The position numbers and the translations under genes are program-made. From Larix kaempferi (taxonomy: Eukaryota > Streptophyta > Pinopsida > Pinales > Pinaceae), in contig BSBM01000647.1 of assembly GCA_027924585.1 (NCBI GenBank), positions 51,001 to 115,000 of the forward strand: 64,000 nucleotides of DNA, given 5' to 3'. The notes under the pieces are model-generated. The model was not told the DNA's origin and made no database searches. It saw only the letters and a list, made by a program, of their open reading frames with translations. Numbering within the stretch: position 1 is the first letter of the stretch; every line of letters starts with the position of its first letter. This document shows positions 39,441-49,729 of the stretch, one piece after another.

Positions 39441-40128
39441 TGTGAGTATTTTGATCACAGAAGATCTAGGATCTATGGAGAACCTCACAAAATCGAATTA
39501 ATTTGCAAAAACAGTGGAAAAACTTGAAAAAGGAGATAATTTTACACACAATGTAAGCTGAATATCTTCATTAACTGACTGTCTAACTTGTGAAAATGTT
39601 AGTAACAGGTTTTTATTACATCCATGAGAAATTCGAGAGCATTAGTGAGCTCAAGCTCAGTGTACAAGTCAAAAATGCCAAATGGGCCTCAATCCCCCCT
39701 AGGTGGGTCCAACTCAATCCCAATCACCCCAAACAGTCACGAATTCTAGTGTGAAGGTGGCTGAAGCATGCTGGGTCATTAATGAGGCCAAGGTAGGCAT
39801 GGGTGAGCAAGTAGAGGAGTTTGGGGGGACCAAGGGAGCATTAAATGCTCCAAATCTAGCCAAAATTGGGAAAAATCCACCCTAGCGCCCCTAGTCAACT
39901 GAAATTCCCCAAATCAAGGACAGAGGGCGCTCCAGCAATTAATGAGGGTGCACTTGTGGACAAAACAGGAGGTTGGGTGAACTGGTTTGCTTGGAAGTGG
40001 GTGTGAACACTCTCAAAAGTGGGTATTTGACCAACTGTAGTCACCTAGTCCAAACTATGGTTTAATTAAGCACATGAGCAATAAAAATTTATGGATTATG
40101 GTACTAAGTGTGGATTACTGTTCTAACA
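39441..40128 (-). repeat. C4 5' LTR
   Basis: 688 bp, partner of 26678-27365. A 60-codon open reading (39703-39885 on plus) is present in both LTRs but looks like no known protein. Confidence 0.94.
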
Positions 40129-40133
40129 GTTTT

Positions 40134-40850
40134 TATGGAGGGCGGTGGAGTAAACAGGAAGGCAGGTGAAGGAGGAAAAGAGTACATAAAGAGGAGTTTG
40201 GGGATTAGAGAGGGGGTTGGTTTTGGGGAGAGGTACACTTAGTATTTGATGAAAAGGAGGAATGCCGAGGAGGGGGAGAACTCGAAGCTTTGAGGAGGTG
40301 GGAAACTCAAAGACTAAGGTGGGATTAACTCTTGAACTATGGAAAGGTACTAAGGAAGGATGTTGTCGGGATTATTGGTTTGTGGGCTCGGGGGCTAGGA
40401 AACCCATCGGTTTCCTAGGGCCAGCACGATAAGAGCTGGTTGGCAGGGTGGTTCATGCATTTTTGGTATAAAGGCTTTGAGCATAAAGTTTGCGGGAGCA
40501 AAAGCTTGGACAAGAAATTCTACAGGAGCAAGGGAACAATATACAACCTACATCGGTCCAGGTATTCTACTGGTAGTTAGAAAAATGATTTATATTTCAA
40601 TATACCGAGTATTATGCAAGAAATTACAATTTATGTATGTTGTTAAAATTACTATATGTAGGTGCACTGTATGCTGCTAGACATTTTCTAATCACTAAAA
40701 TTATGCAGAAAATTAGCATAATGAAAGCATAATGATACTTATTTATTATTGAAATAAATAAGAAAGAAAAACAACTCCGTAGGAGCTGGTTACAAAACTT
40801 GATTTCAAAATCTAGAACTTCGGTGCTCTTCCGGATAGAGGGGCACTACA
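40134..40850 (+). repeat. M 3' LTR, second part
   Basis: Continuation of 24502-26677 after C4. Matches the inverted copy at 18324-19045 and ends GGGGCACTACA, followed by TSD cgagg. Confidence 0.9.
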
Positions 40851-40855
40851 CGAGG

Positions 40856-41995
40856 CCTACAAGACGACATCTAATATGTTGGGGTCATAAAGGGGGAACC
40901 ACCCATAGTTTGACCCATGAACTCTTGGTAGGGGTTGCCCTCGGCCGTCTGCTGGTAGGGGTTGCCCCCAGTCATCTGCGGGTAGGGGTTTCCCCCAGCC
41001 ATTTGCTAGTAGGGGTTGCCCCCATCCATTTGCTGGTAGGGGTTTTCCCCTTGCATCTGTTGTTGTGCGAAAGTATTATTTAAATTCCCCCACCCATATG
41101 AAAGTGGTTTAGTGCTCTGTGGGTTCATCCACTGTGGCTGGGTGTTAGCACCGCCATATTGTTGGTTAAAAATGTTACCTCTTCCTCCCGAAAATAAAGA
41201 AAAAGGGGTCTTTCCTGCAGGCATATTACCTTGATTCATGTTATAGCTTACAAAGTTGTTAAAACCAATGTTAGCTAATGTAAACAGTGCAGTCATGGTA
41301 CTCATGACAGGCACAGTTGCAAAAGCATTTATCCCCACAGTAGGTGCGAGAATCCAAGTACTGGGTATGTGATACAACGGTTGAGTCGCAGGTGATGGAA
41401 CAAGATTCATTGTACTGGTAGGTCCAAAAGTGGGTGTAGAGGAAGATGCCATAGTTGTTGAAATCGGAATTCCTAAGGTACCGAGACTAAAGCTGAAGGA
41501 CAAAGTCGAAACAAAAGTTATCTGTGTCAAACTCGATGTAGCAGTGGGAGGAGGATTTACAGTATTTGTGTTCATACCTATTGTGGGAGTCTATGGAACT
41601 CCCTGTTCGCCTCCTATATTAGACATAAAATGCTCAGATGTGAAATGATATGCACTATAATCAGGTTGCTGGAAACTAATGGGTATCAACAGCAGATTTC
41701 TAAGATTAGTTAGAGGAGGATTAAAAGGAGTACTGAATTCACCAGAAGTGAGATCCTCAATCTCAACTATATTAAAAGTTTGTTGATCTGGAGTCCCCGG
41801 TTGTGCTTCCTCGGGAACCTCTATTTCAGGTCTTTCTGTTGTAGGTTGTAGTTCTTCAGGAATTTCTATTTCACAAGTGGTTTCCAAAGGAACACTGGAG
41901 TCTACCCTCTGTCGTCTAGCTGGCGGCAGTGGTTCTGCTCTATGTGGGGGAAGGTTTTGCAACCTTCTTGACCTACAAAGTTCTTGGTCTTCCAT
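40856..41995 (-). pseudogene. gag-pro: T1 gag-protease, N-terminal segment
   Basis: The start is taken at ATG 41995 (MEDQELCRSRRLQNLPP). After an in-frame TAG at 41591-41593 the same frame continues through a low-complexity T/S/P-rich region to a run of NPYQQM-type repeats (about 40920-41060). Those repeats give five or so near-copies of a 10-residue unit. The frame then reaches the M insertion site. A long disordered N-terminus before the gag core is usual in Tat/Ogre-like elements. It is joined to 16162 on the minus strand once M is taken out. Confidence 0.8.
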
Positions 41996-44000
41996 GATTG
42001 TATATAAAAATAAAACTAGAAAAACCTAGTGGCCACTAAGACTAGGGGGCAAGCAGCACACCACTAAAAAAGTCCTATGTATTCAAACTAGTCAAACAAG
42101 ATGCTTTCCGGAGTAGAGTTTGGGATGATGAGGGCCAAGAACAGATCAACGAAGGATGAAGAATAGTTACCCAGGGTCCACAATACAATGAATAAGGGTG
42201 CAAGCGCTGGAATCACCCAACCGCCCTCCCAAAGATCTGCAAGGGGTTTCCTCCCATGTCTATCCTAGGTACAATAGATATACCCTCCATTGTCACCTGT
42301 GTATGATCCTATGGTCAGATACTAAGGATACCACCACACCAAAAACTACTGGGGGAACAGTCTCTGGTCGAATCAGAAGGCGTGGGCAGGGTAACTGAGC
42401 CCGAAACTCAAAAGAGTCCCCAAATATGATCCAATCCTGCTATATGCTCGAAACAAAAAGTAGGAGGAGTATTCCCAACAATCTGATCTCACAAGACCTA
42501 ATGCATAGATCCCAGGAAAGATTTGAATGAAGTGGGTTTACCTGTGATAGTCAAACTACAATTTTTGTGTAATGCGTGATCTTGGGTGCTTTAAGGTGTT
42601 TTAAACCCAAGATCCTAACCAAGACTAGTTGGTGTTGTGTATCCCTAAAAAGGAAAATTGTTGCTATTTAATTTTATTAAAAAAAATTAGGGTTACTTTT
42701 TACTCAAAAGGTAGTGCGTTGTGGGGCGTGGTTGCAACAGAAAAGCAAAGTGCATAAATTATAACTTTCAACAACAAAACTTTTTAGTTTTTCATTTATT
42801 GTTCTTTCCAAATTGAAAACTGAGCAAATCTAAGAAAATTTTCTTTTTTTGTTTTCTTTTGAAATTCTGAACAAAATAAACTATGCTATTTTGCAAAAGA
42901 TATAAGCCTCATTATTCTTAAGCTACCAACATTTTTGCTTTTTTCTATTAATATGAACGAAAAAGAACTTTAAAGTAGGAAGCAAATAAGACTGATACAA
43001 GATGTGTAAGTATGGAAAAATGGCTCCTAAGCTCACAGCTATCAAAACAATGGTTCGACAAAGACTTGTCCTACAAGTTTTTTCAAAAGAAAAATCCCTC
43101 ACACTCGAAAGCAAAGTAGAAAGAAAACAAAGAGGAAAGATGCTCCAAACTGGAAATCAAACTCAAGAGGAATGTCCCCAAGCACCAAACCCTAACAAGA
43201 CCACTAAGCCAAGTAATCAGTAGGCAAGTGAATTAACAACCACCCTACTGACACAAAGACTGAAAGATGAAGCAAACTAAAGTACTCCAATCTCACTTGA
43301 TACTGGAAAAGACAATGAAGTCAAGAAATGTTGGAACTCAAAAAGTTTGGATGATACCCCAAAGACTCCAAAATGGATCAAACCCTAAAACAAAGGATAA
43401 GATACCTAAAGAGCAAACAAGTGTTGTAGCAAACAGAAAATGCGAAGCACATAGGTTTGTAAGTAGGCAACACACAATCAGGGTAAAGATAAGCGATCGT
43501 GTTCACTAAGGAACAATGCCTAGTCTCCAAAAAGAGTCACGAATGAACCAAACACTTCACAAGTAAACAAGTGACCTAAAGATGACAAAAAGACTCAAAG
43601 AAGGGTACTGAGACTCAAAGAAGAGTTACAGACCTCAAAGACCAGTCAAGGAGACCCAAAACAAAGTCAAAAACCCACCCAAAAAGGCAGAAAACTCAAC
43701 CCTACTGCAAACAGAAAGCTACAGGTATGTGCCCTACTGTGCAGTAGGGAAACTAGTGCCCAAGGGGAGGTGTGTGCTACTATATAGAGACAAACTCGTG
43801 TCTAGGAATTGCTGTATGTACAGTAGGGTAGTGCACAGGTCTTAAAGCGTCAAAAACTAACTTTGAAAAGATGCAAAAAAGACTGAATCAAGCAGAGAGA
43901 AGCAAGCAAGGGATACCTACAAGGTTTCTCAAAAGATTAAAAGGGTTAAGAAGTACTGGAAAGATAATCAAGAAGGGCTTCCTAGAGCAGAAAAACAACA
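41996..44000 (-). other. T1 leader
   Basis: About 2 kb between primer site and gag ATG with no conserved coding region. Long leaders are common in this clade. Plus-strand readings at 43002-43509 are K/Q-rich and look incidental. Confidence 0.6.
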
Positions 44001-44021
44001 TCCCCGGCAGAGTCTCTAGAC
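44001..44021 (-). other. T1 primer-binding site
   Basis: On minus, GAGACTCTGCCGGGGA lies a few bases inside the 5' LTR end. It resembles the tRNA-Arg type site that I recall for Ogre/Tat elements. The exact tRNA match is not checked. Confidence 0.6.
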
Positions 44022-45073
44022 TGTTGTGAGGAAAATGCACCTATAGTTTAGGGGAGAAACTACCAACTTATGGTGATAAAGATAGACTTACAGGCATTCT
44101 GCAAGTACAACAAATAAGTGAAGAGATTAGGGTTTAAAGATGTATGCACCTTATTTAGAAGGTTGATCCTATATTTTCCTCCCTCGCTCTTCAATGCTTA
44201 TCCAGTGTCGCAATGCATAGACCTGCAAAACGACTTGATACCTTTCTCAAATACATTTGACTACTTATATAAGACTGACATTCATGACAGAAGAAGACAT
44301 CAGACTATAATCAAACAGTAATCAAATCTAAGACATACTAATAGGTCATATTTGGAAAGAGAAGAACGTTTGATCTTTATTAATGAATGAAGCAAGTACA
44401 TAAAGTTATACCTTCCTTCAAGCTTTCCACTTCACGAAACCTAGATTTAAGGTCTCCTGCTTCTGTTCTCCAAGGATCCCAACCTCTAATCAACTGTGCT
44501 AGGGTTTATCAGAAACTAAGGCACAAGAGAGGGGATGAGAGTCTCCATTCCATCAGCATAACATTGTTATAGGATTGGTCCTGTCACATGGCCCTTCTAC
44601 CCTCCTTATATAGTCAGTGAAGGAGAGGAGAAGAAGTTATAACTGATCAGGAAGTTCCCAAACCAACTTAACTTACCTAAATTTTGAGATTTTGACTAAT
44701 ACAGGAATGTGCTCTACTCTGCAGTAGACAAACTAGTGCACATGTGGAGGTGGGCGTTAGTTTAATGGAGCAGGGTAGCACATATGCCCTACTATCATGC
44801 TTGCATACCAGCGCACATGTGGAAAAATGGCCAAAAACAGGCTTTTCTGCTAATTTTCAGGAGATGGTTTGGTTTGGAAAAATGTTCCTAAGGGTTGTAA
44901 TCATCAAATGGGTTAAGAATGAGGTAATTTCAACCATTTTTAGTGTCCCAAATGACCCCTCAATCCACAAGTGTCCTGTTGTTTGACTGAACTTGATCTC
45001 AAGAAGTGTCGTCATGTGACCAAGGAATGCAAGTGTCGTCATGGATGGAGAGGTGTCATTTTAAGCTATAACA
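44022..45073 (-). repeat. T1 5' LTR
   Basis: 1052 bp, partner of 2996-4048. TATATAAGG-type box read on minus at about 44605-44613. Followed on the right by TSD gagtg at 45074-45078. Confidence 0.92.
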
Positions 45074-45125
45074 GAGTGCCAAAATAGAGATCCCTAGAAA
45101 ACAGAGATTACAAAATCGGATCCTA

Positions 45126-48100
45126 CTATTGATCCAAGAAATATTGCCATTTCTCATAAATGTCTAACAATTCATCTAAGTTTGGGAAATTGACAGATTC
45201 TAAAGATAACTGAGCATTGCACACGTTATTGTCCATGTCATGTTTTTCCAGCTTGTGCCAAGTGTGAATATACATGTTAATCTTTCCATCCATGATGAAC
45301 GGTTCTCTAACAAAATGATCCACATCTTCCATGTTGACTTGTTCAAGATCCTGAATCTTCTGTGCAAATGCCTCATGCCTGCTCTTGAGTTCCTCAAGCC
45401 TGCATTTTGGTGGTAAAGCTTCCAAGATAGTGATCATGAGTGGTAAACCCAGGACATCCATAATGTTTTCAACTGCATACCATCGCTTGGTGTAGATGTC
45501 CTTGGATTTGTTGATAATGTCCTCAGTTGTTTCATTCAAATCAAGCCAGGTGTTAAGAGAGGCCTTGGCCTTCTTAATCTGGAAACAATTGAGGATCGAG
45601 ATGTTCTCTGGTACATTCCTAATATATCTTTTCCATTCATTGATTTCCTCTTTAGCTTTAGAAGCTTGGAGTCTCTTCTCCTTTTGTTCTTCAAGGGTGG
45701 AGGACATCTTGGAAAAATTAATAGAGTTTTCCCTTATTTCATCTAAAGCAACATATAAATTCTCTAGTAATTTAAGATGATCCTGGTTCACCTTGAGGGC
45801 GAGATTCTTAAAGTCATAGGGGGAAAACTTAAGAAAACTTGAGGAGGCTGCACTTGCAGTTGCATCCTCAACTTGCTTTTCCAAGGAAGCTTTTTTTTCA
45901 ATATAAGTGGAATGCTAAGACCGTGAGAGACTGAGTTTAGCAAGAAGAGTGGCATTCCATTGCTCTAAGTCTTGCAACTTACTTTCCCAAGTTTTCTCGA
46001 GGTTAGCCACATCAGTAGATTGTTGTTTTTTAGCTTCGGCCAATTCTTCTTTTAGGATTTTGATCTCTTCATCCCTGAGGTCAACTTCCCTATCCAAACC
46101 TTGGACATAATCCCAATTAGCATTGGCAAAAGTTCCTAAGGTTGCTGCTACTTCAATTGCTTCAATCCTTGGATTATTTGTCCTAGGTGCCCATATTACT
46201 TGAACTAGTTCAGGTGCTTCCAAAACATCTTGACCTTGACCTCTTTTCCTAGTCTTCCTTACCATTGTATTATCATCCTTACTATAGAAGTATTTCCCAA
46301 GGGGAAATACAGCTTCATCTATGTATTCAACCATTGACTGTGTGGAAGTAGAAGTGACATTAACTGTCGTGATCAATGAAGGTGTCTGGGTAATAACAAA
46401 GGTAGGAATAGGTATGGTAACTTGAGTAGTAACCAAAGGGTTAGTGACAGCTTGAGGAACTAACATAGTTGGATCAGGGGAAGGGATTGAGACAAAGGCT
46501 TCAAATAATGGAACCTGAGTATCAACATTAGCTTCTAGCAGTGGAAGTTGGTTATGAACTTTGATGGGTGAAGATGGTGAGGAAATCTTGGAATATTCAT
46601 CGATGGTGGTTGTTAATATATTAACTGTGGATGACTGCAAAGGGACATCCAGAGGCTGGACTTCGGCAACAATAGATAGTGTGATGGAAAGAGGGACTGA
46701 GCATTCTGTCAATGAAGTAGTGGTGTTATTGAGGGCATTAAACAAGTGTGACAAGGAAAATGGGAGTGTTCCTCCCAGAGGTATAGTAGAGGTTTGTTGA
46801 ACTGATGGCATTACAAATGCTGATGATGCAATGCCAGGAGTAGCATTGAATTCCAAGAGTGATTTCTCAGGGAAGGACTAATCCATATCAATACTATCTA
46901 GTAATTGAGTGACGGTCTTAGGATCGCCAGTGACTTCTTCAACTACTGGCACTAGGGGCGGTGAGACTATTCTTCATCACAGTCAATTATGTCAACTGTA
47001 TAAATCTGTGATGAATAAGGCATAACCTTTTGTCTTTTAGATGGGCTAGCCTTAGTTATGACCAAGTCATCATCTTCTGGAGTTTCAGCAGTAGAGACCT
47101 GAACGTCCAATGTACTTGGTGGCTGAATATTGACTGCAAGATTAGGGGGTTCTAGCAATTGAGTTTTTAACATTGATGACAATTGGACCATCTATTGCTG
47201 GGATTCACGAGCTGACTGTAGCATCATTTTAGCTTCTTCACTAGATTTCTCTTGAGAGGGTTCCCCTAGAGGAGCTTTACCTTCATTTCCATTAGAGAAT
47301 GTAATCATGAGAGGAGTATTGACCTTCTGAGCCTCTTTCTCTTCTATGTCTCTCCTTGCTTATTCAATGATGTTCAGCTGCATGGCCCTGTAAATCAGAA
47401 CTCCAACCTTAAGCTCATTCTGGTACTTTAGAATGTCTTGTTGCTCTTGTAATTCCTTTTCTCTAGCTAGCACCTCTGAGAATGTGTCCACCCCTTGGTA
47501 TGTGAAATCATTTGGAACTACTTCATGTGCATAATCTATCTTCATATGAACTTGCTTGAGGTGTGCATCCAAGAACTTCTTAGGGTCATGCTTCCTTTTG
47601 GGGGCAGCACCTAGTCTCAGAGCAACTATCTGGTCACCTATAACTACAGCCCAGGTTGAAGTTGGGATGACCAATTGACCAACGTTGAGAGAAAACTTAG
47701 GCCAACCCTTCATCTTGGGACCTATGAGTTTCTTGTACATGCCATCAGTGACAGTTTGAAAAGAAACTTCCTGTATTACCATCTTGTCTGGGACAATCCT
47801 GGGAAGCAGATGTACTGTGTCACTTCCCCAAATCCTGATATATGAAAAGTACTTACCTATATACCAATCACCCATGGTGTTGATAAAAGCCTTGGCATCT
47901 TCTGAGAATGCAGGTGGATGCTACCGGAAGATCTTAAAATATATGGTACCCATAAAGCAGTCACAGATGTCATATAATAAACGTACAAAATTTCCTTCCC
48001 ACGGTGCTGAATGGTAAATGTGTACAAGTGGGTCTAAAGGAGTCCAGTTCCAAGCAAAGTTAGGTTACTGAAACTCTGAGCAGAAAACATCAAGGACATA

Positions 48101-48826
48101 TGCAGATAGGAAAAAAGGTGGCTTCTTGTGAGCTGGTGCCTTATGATATTCTTGAATGGCATTTTTCAGTTCTGCTTAGAGGATGGAGGCCCATGGGAAA
48201 GACTCTCCTGTGAGTAACACATCGTGTGCTAGGGGTGCCCATTCTGCTTTGAAATGAGAACAATTTGGTTGACCAAAAAGTCAGCAAAGCATGGTTGCTA
48301 GTAGATAGTAGGGTTCCTTGAACTAGATGATGGGATAAAGGTGATCCACCTTAGGTACAAAGGTGTTAGGCTTAAGTATCCATGACTTAATCATCTCATT
48401 AAAATTATACCGGGTTTTTGACGACTGTATAAACTCGGGAGAGAGGGTCTGTGTATGAGGTTTCAGAGAAAAAGCTCGAACAAAGACTTCCGGGCGAAAA
48501 CTTGTTAATTAACATCTCGCGCTATCATTAAAAGAACGATCTTTAACACTGGCATTCTCAATTATATATTTGACTGCATCTATGTAAGGCAGGATAGCAA
48601 GATGCGCAGCAATGGCGTGAATTTTGGAATCCCTAATTCTCTCGTACACTGGTCTATCATTCTCAATATGGGAAAGGTCATCATTATAAAAAATGGCATA
48701 TATTTTTTACCAATCCATCTGGTATGTTTCAGAAACTCGCTCACTAATGTCAGAGAGAATACCAAAATTTGGGTCTTTGCTGAGGGGGTCTTTGTGCGAC
48801 GTTTTAGAACGTGTACTTATTGACAT
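45126..48826 (-). pseudogene. T0 large ORF upstream of gag, unknown function
   Basis: Reading from ATG 48826 (MSISTRSKTSHKDPL) gives one long protein of about 1,230 residues, interrupted by roughly ten in-frame stops but keeping one frame to about 46967; one frame change follows near 46860-46960. The N-terminal third looks globular (for example KAEWAPLAHDVLLTGESFPW near 48240, then WNWTPLDPLVHIYH and GDWYIGKYFSYIRIW). The middle is P/T/S-rich with a KRQK basic patch. The C-terminal part (46150-45126) is E/K-rich and probably coiled coil. It resembles no enzyme. Its place before gag recalls the extra ORF1 described in Ogre elements. That identity is inferred, not shown. Nearly all stops can be reached from Gln, Arg or Trp codons by C-to-T or G-to-A change. 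Confidence 0.65.
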
Positions 48827-49079
48827 GGTGAAAAAAACTTGCAATTTATGATCAATACAGAAATCAAAATCAAAATCAACCCAAAAATGGAAAAAAAGTA
48901 TAGACTAGCAATGTAAGGATGTGGGCTTACCTGAAATAACCAACAAACTGAAAGACAACACCTAACATGCAATTCGCAGTAAAAAATGACAGTGCGACAG
49001 AGTAATTCTTCAAATGTAAAAATGTAAAAGTAAAATAGAAAAAAACCTATTAAAAGACTGATTAAAAGACACCCGTGCG

Positions 49080-49560
49080 ATCAAAACAAACGGACGGCTG
49101 AGATCAACCGAAGCGGGATGTGGGATTTAGTTTTATTTGTGAAGTTTATTCAAAGATCCTGCAAGCCGAAACCCGGCAGTGTGGATTGCAGGTTGTGGGA
49201 CTAATCAAATCGCAAAATGGAAAACCTATTCCCGAAAGCCGCATCCCAAAATTATGGGTTGCGGGTTTCGCGTGAAAATCATATTCACAAAACTTCTTAA
49301 AGGATCCCGAAAGCTACAACCCGACAGTTGCGGGTTGCGGCTTGCGGCTTGCGGGATCGCGCAAACGACAAGGTGGAAAAAAGAGCTCCCGAAAGCCGAA
49401 AGCTGCAACCGTCAGGTTGCGGGTTTCGGTTTTACCAAAATCCAAAACTTAAAAACAAGATCCCGCAACACGAAATTTTTGGGTTTTGGGTTTCGGGATG
49501 TCTAACTGTCGGGTTTCGGGTTGATAAAAACCAAAGGTAAAATACTCAAAATTCAAGGAA
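49080..49560. repeat. Degenerate GC-rich repeat upstream of the T0 ORF
   Basis: Four to five units of about 80 bp, each with TCCCGAAAGC and then GGTTGCGGGTTTCG, in an otherwise AT-rich region. A 108-codon plus-strand reading through it (49179-49505) follows the repeat period and is not called. Confidence 0.75.
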
Positions 49561-49729
49561 AATTACATTCCAGATAGGTAAAGATCACCCGGAAAGAGAA
49601 AAAGACGCAGGACAAAAGTATGGGTAAGAGATCTAAGCATACCAAAACCAAAGACTCATATTTACACTGAAAACTCACCCAAATACCTTTGTATTTATTA
49701 AAAAGAAAAACAAAAAAATGGGGCTCCTG

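Larger units (their letters stand above)
26678..40128 (-). mobile_element. C4: Ty1/copia element in the M 3' LTR
   Basis: Minus-strand copia element with TSD gtttt, two 688-bp LTRs, a primer site beside the right LTR and a polypurine tract beside the left. C3 splits its gag. Without C3 the element is 5,740 bp. It belongs to a different copia family from C1-C3 and has no tandem array after pol. Three in-frame stops lie in RT-RNase H. Confidence 0.95.
16168..40850 (+). mobile_element. M: large-LTR element without recognisable genes (LARD-like), in T1
   Basis: Bounded by TSD cgagg (16163-16167 and 40851-40855) and lying inside T1 gag. Without C4 its own length is about 11.2 kb. The 3' LTR is about 2.9 kb (24502-26677 plus 40134-40850), starts TGTAACACCCCATATTTTGAC and ends GGGGCACTACA. 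The 5' end begins TATAACGCCCC, a mutated TG. A polypurine tract precedes the 3' LTR. The interior of about 4.3 kb (20229-24501) shows no gag or pol. The style of the polypurine tract hints at a Ty3/gypsy origin, which is inference. The 5' LTR is rearranged. Confidence 0.85.
2996..45073 (-). mobile_element. T1: Tat/Ogre-like Ty3/gypsy element, non-autonomous, with nested insertions
   Basis: A complete minus-strand LTR element spread over 42 kb because it contains C1 and M; its own DNA is about 10.05 kb. Evidence is a pair of LTRs (1053 and 1052 bp), TSD gagtg on both sides, a primer site beside the right LTR, a polypurine tract beside the left LTR, and a gag-protease gene between them. The gene stops before reverse transcriptase and no RT, RNase H or integrase can be read anywhere in its own DNA. 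The element would therefore need enzymes from an autonomous relative. Many stops show it is now dead. Confidence 0.9.
45079..49640 (-). mobile_element. T0: right part with upstream ORF and leader
   Basis: Minus-strand continuation of the element at 1-2990. The right limit is uncertain because no LTR or primer site could be found; about 49.6 kb is a guess based on where the repeat texture changes. Confidence 0.5.

Noticed and set aside
39703-39885. 60-codon reading present in both C4 LTRs (also 26940-27122)
   Set aside because: It is conserved only because LTRs are copies of each other; no known LTR-encoded protein matches.
43002-43509. K/Q-rich plus-strand readings in the T1 leader
   Set aside because: On the strand opposite to the element, low complexity, no family resemblance.
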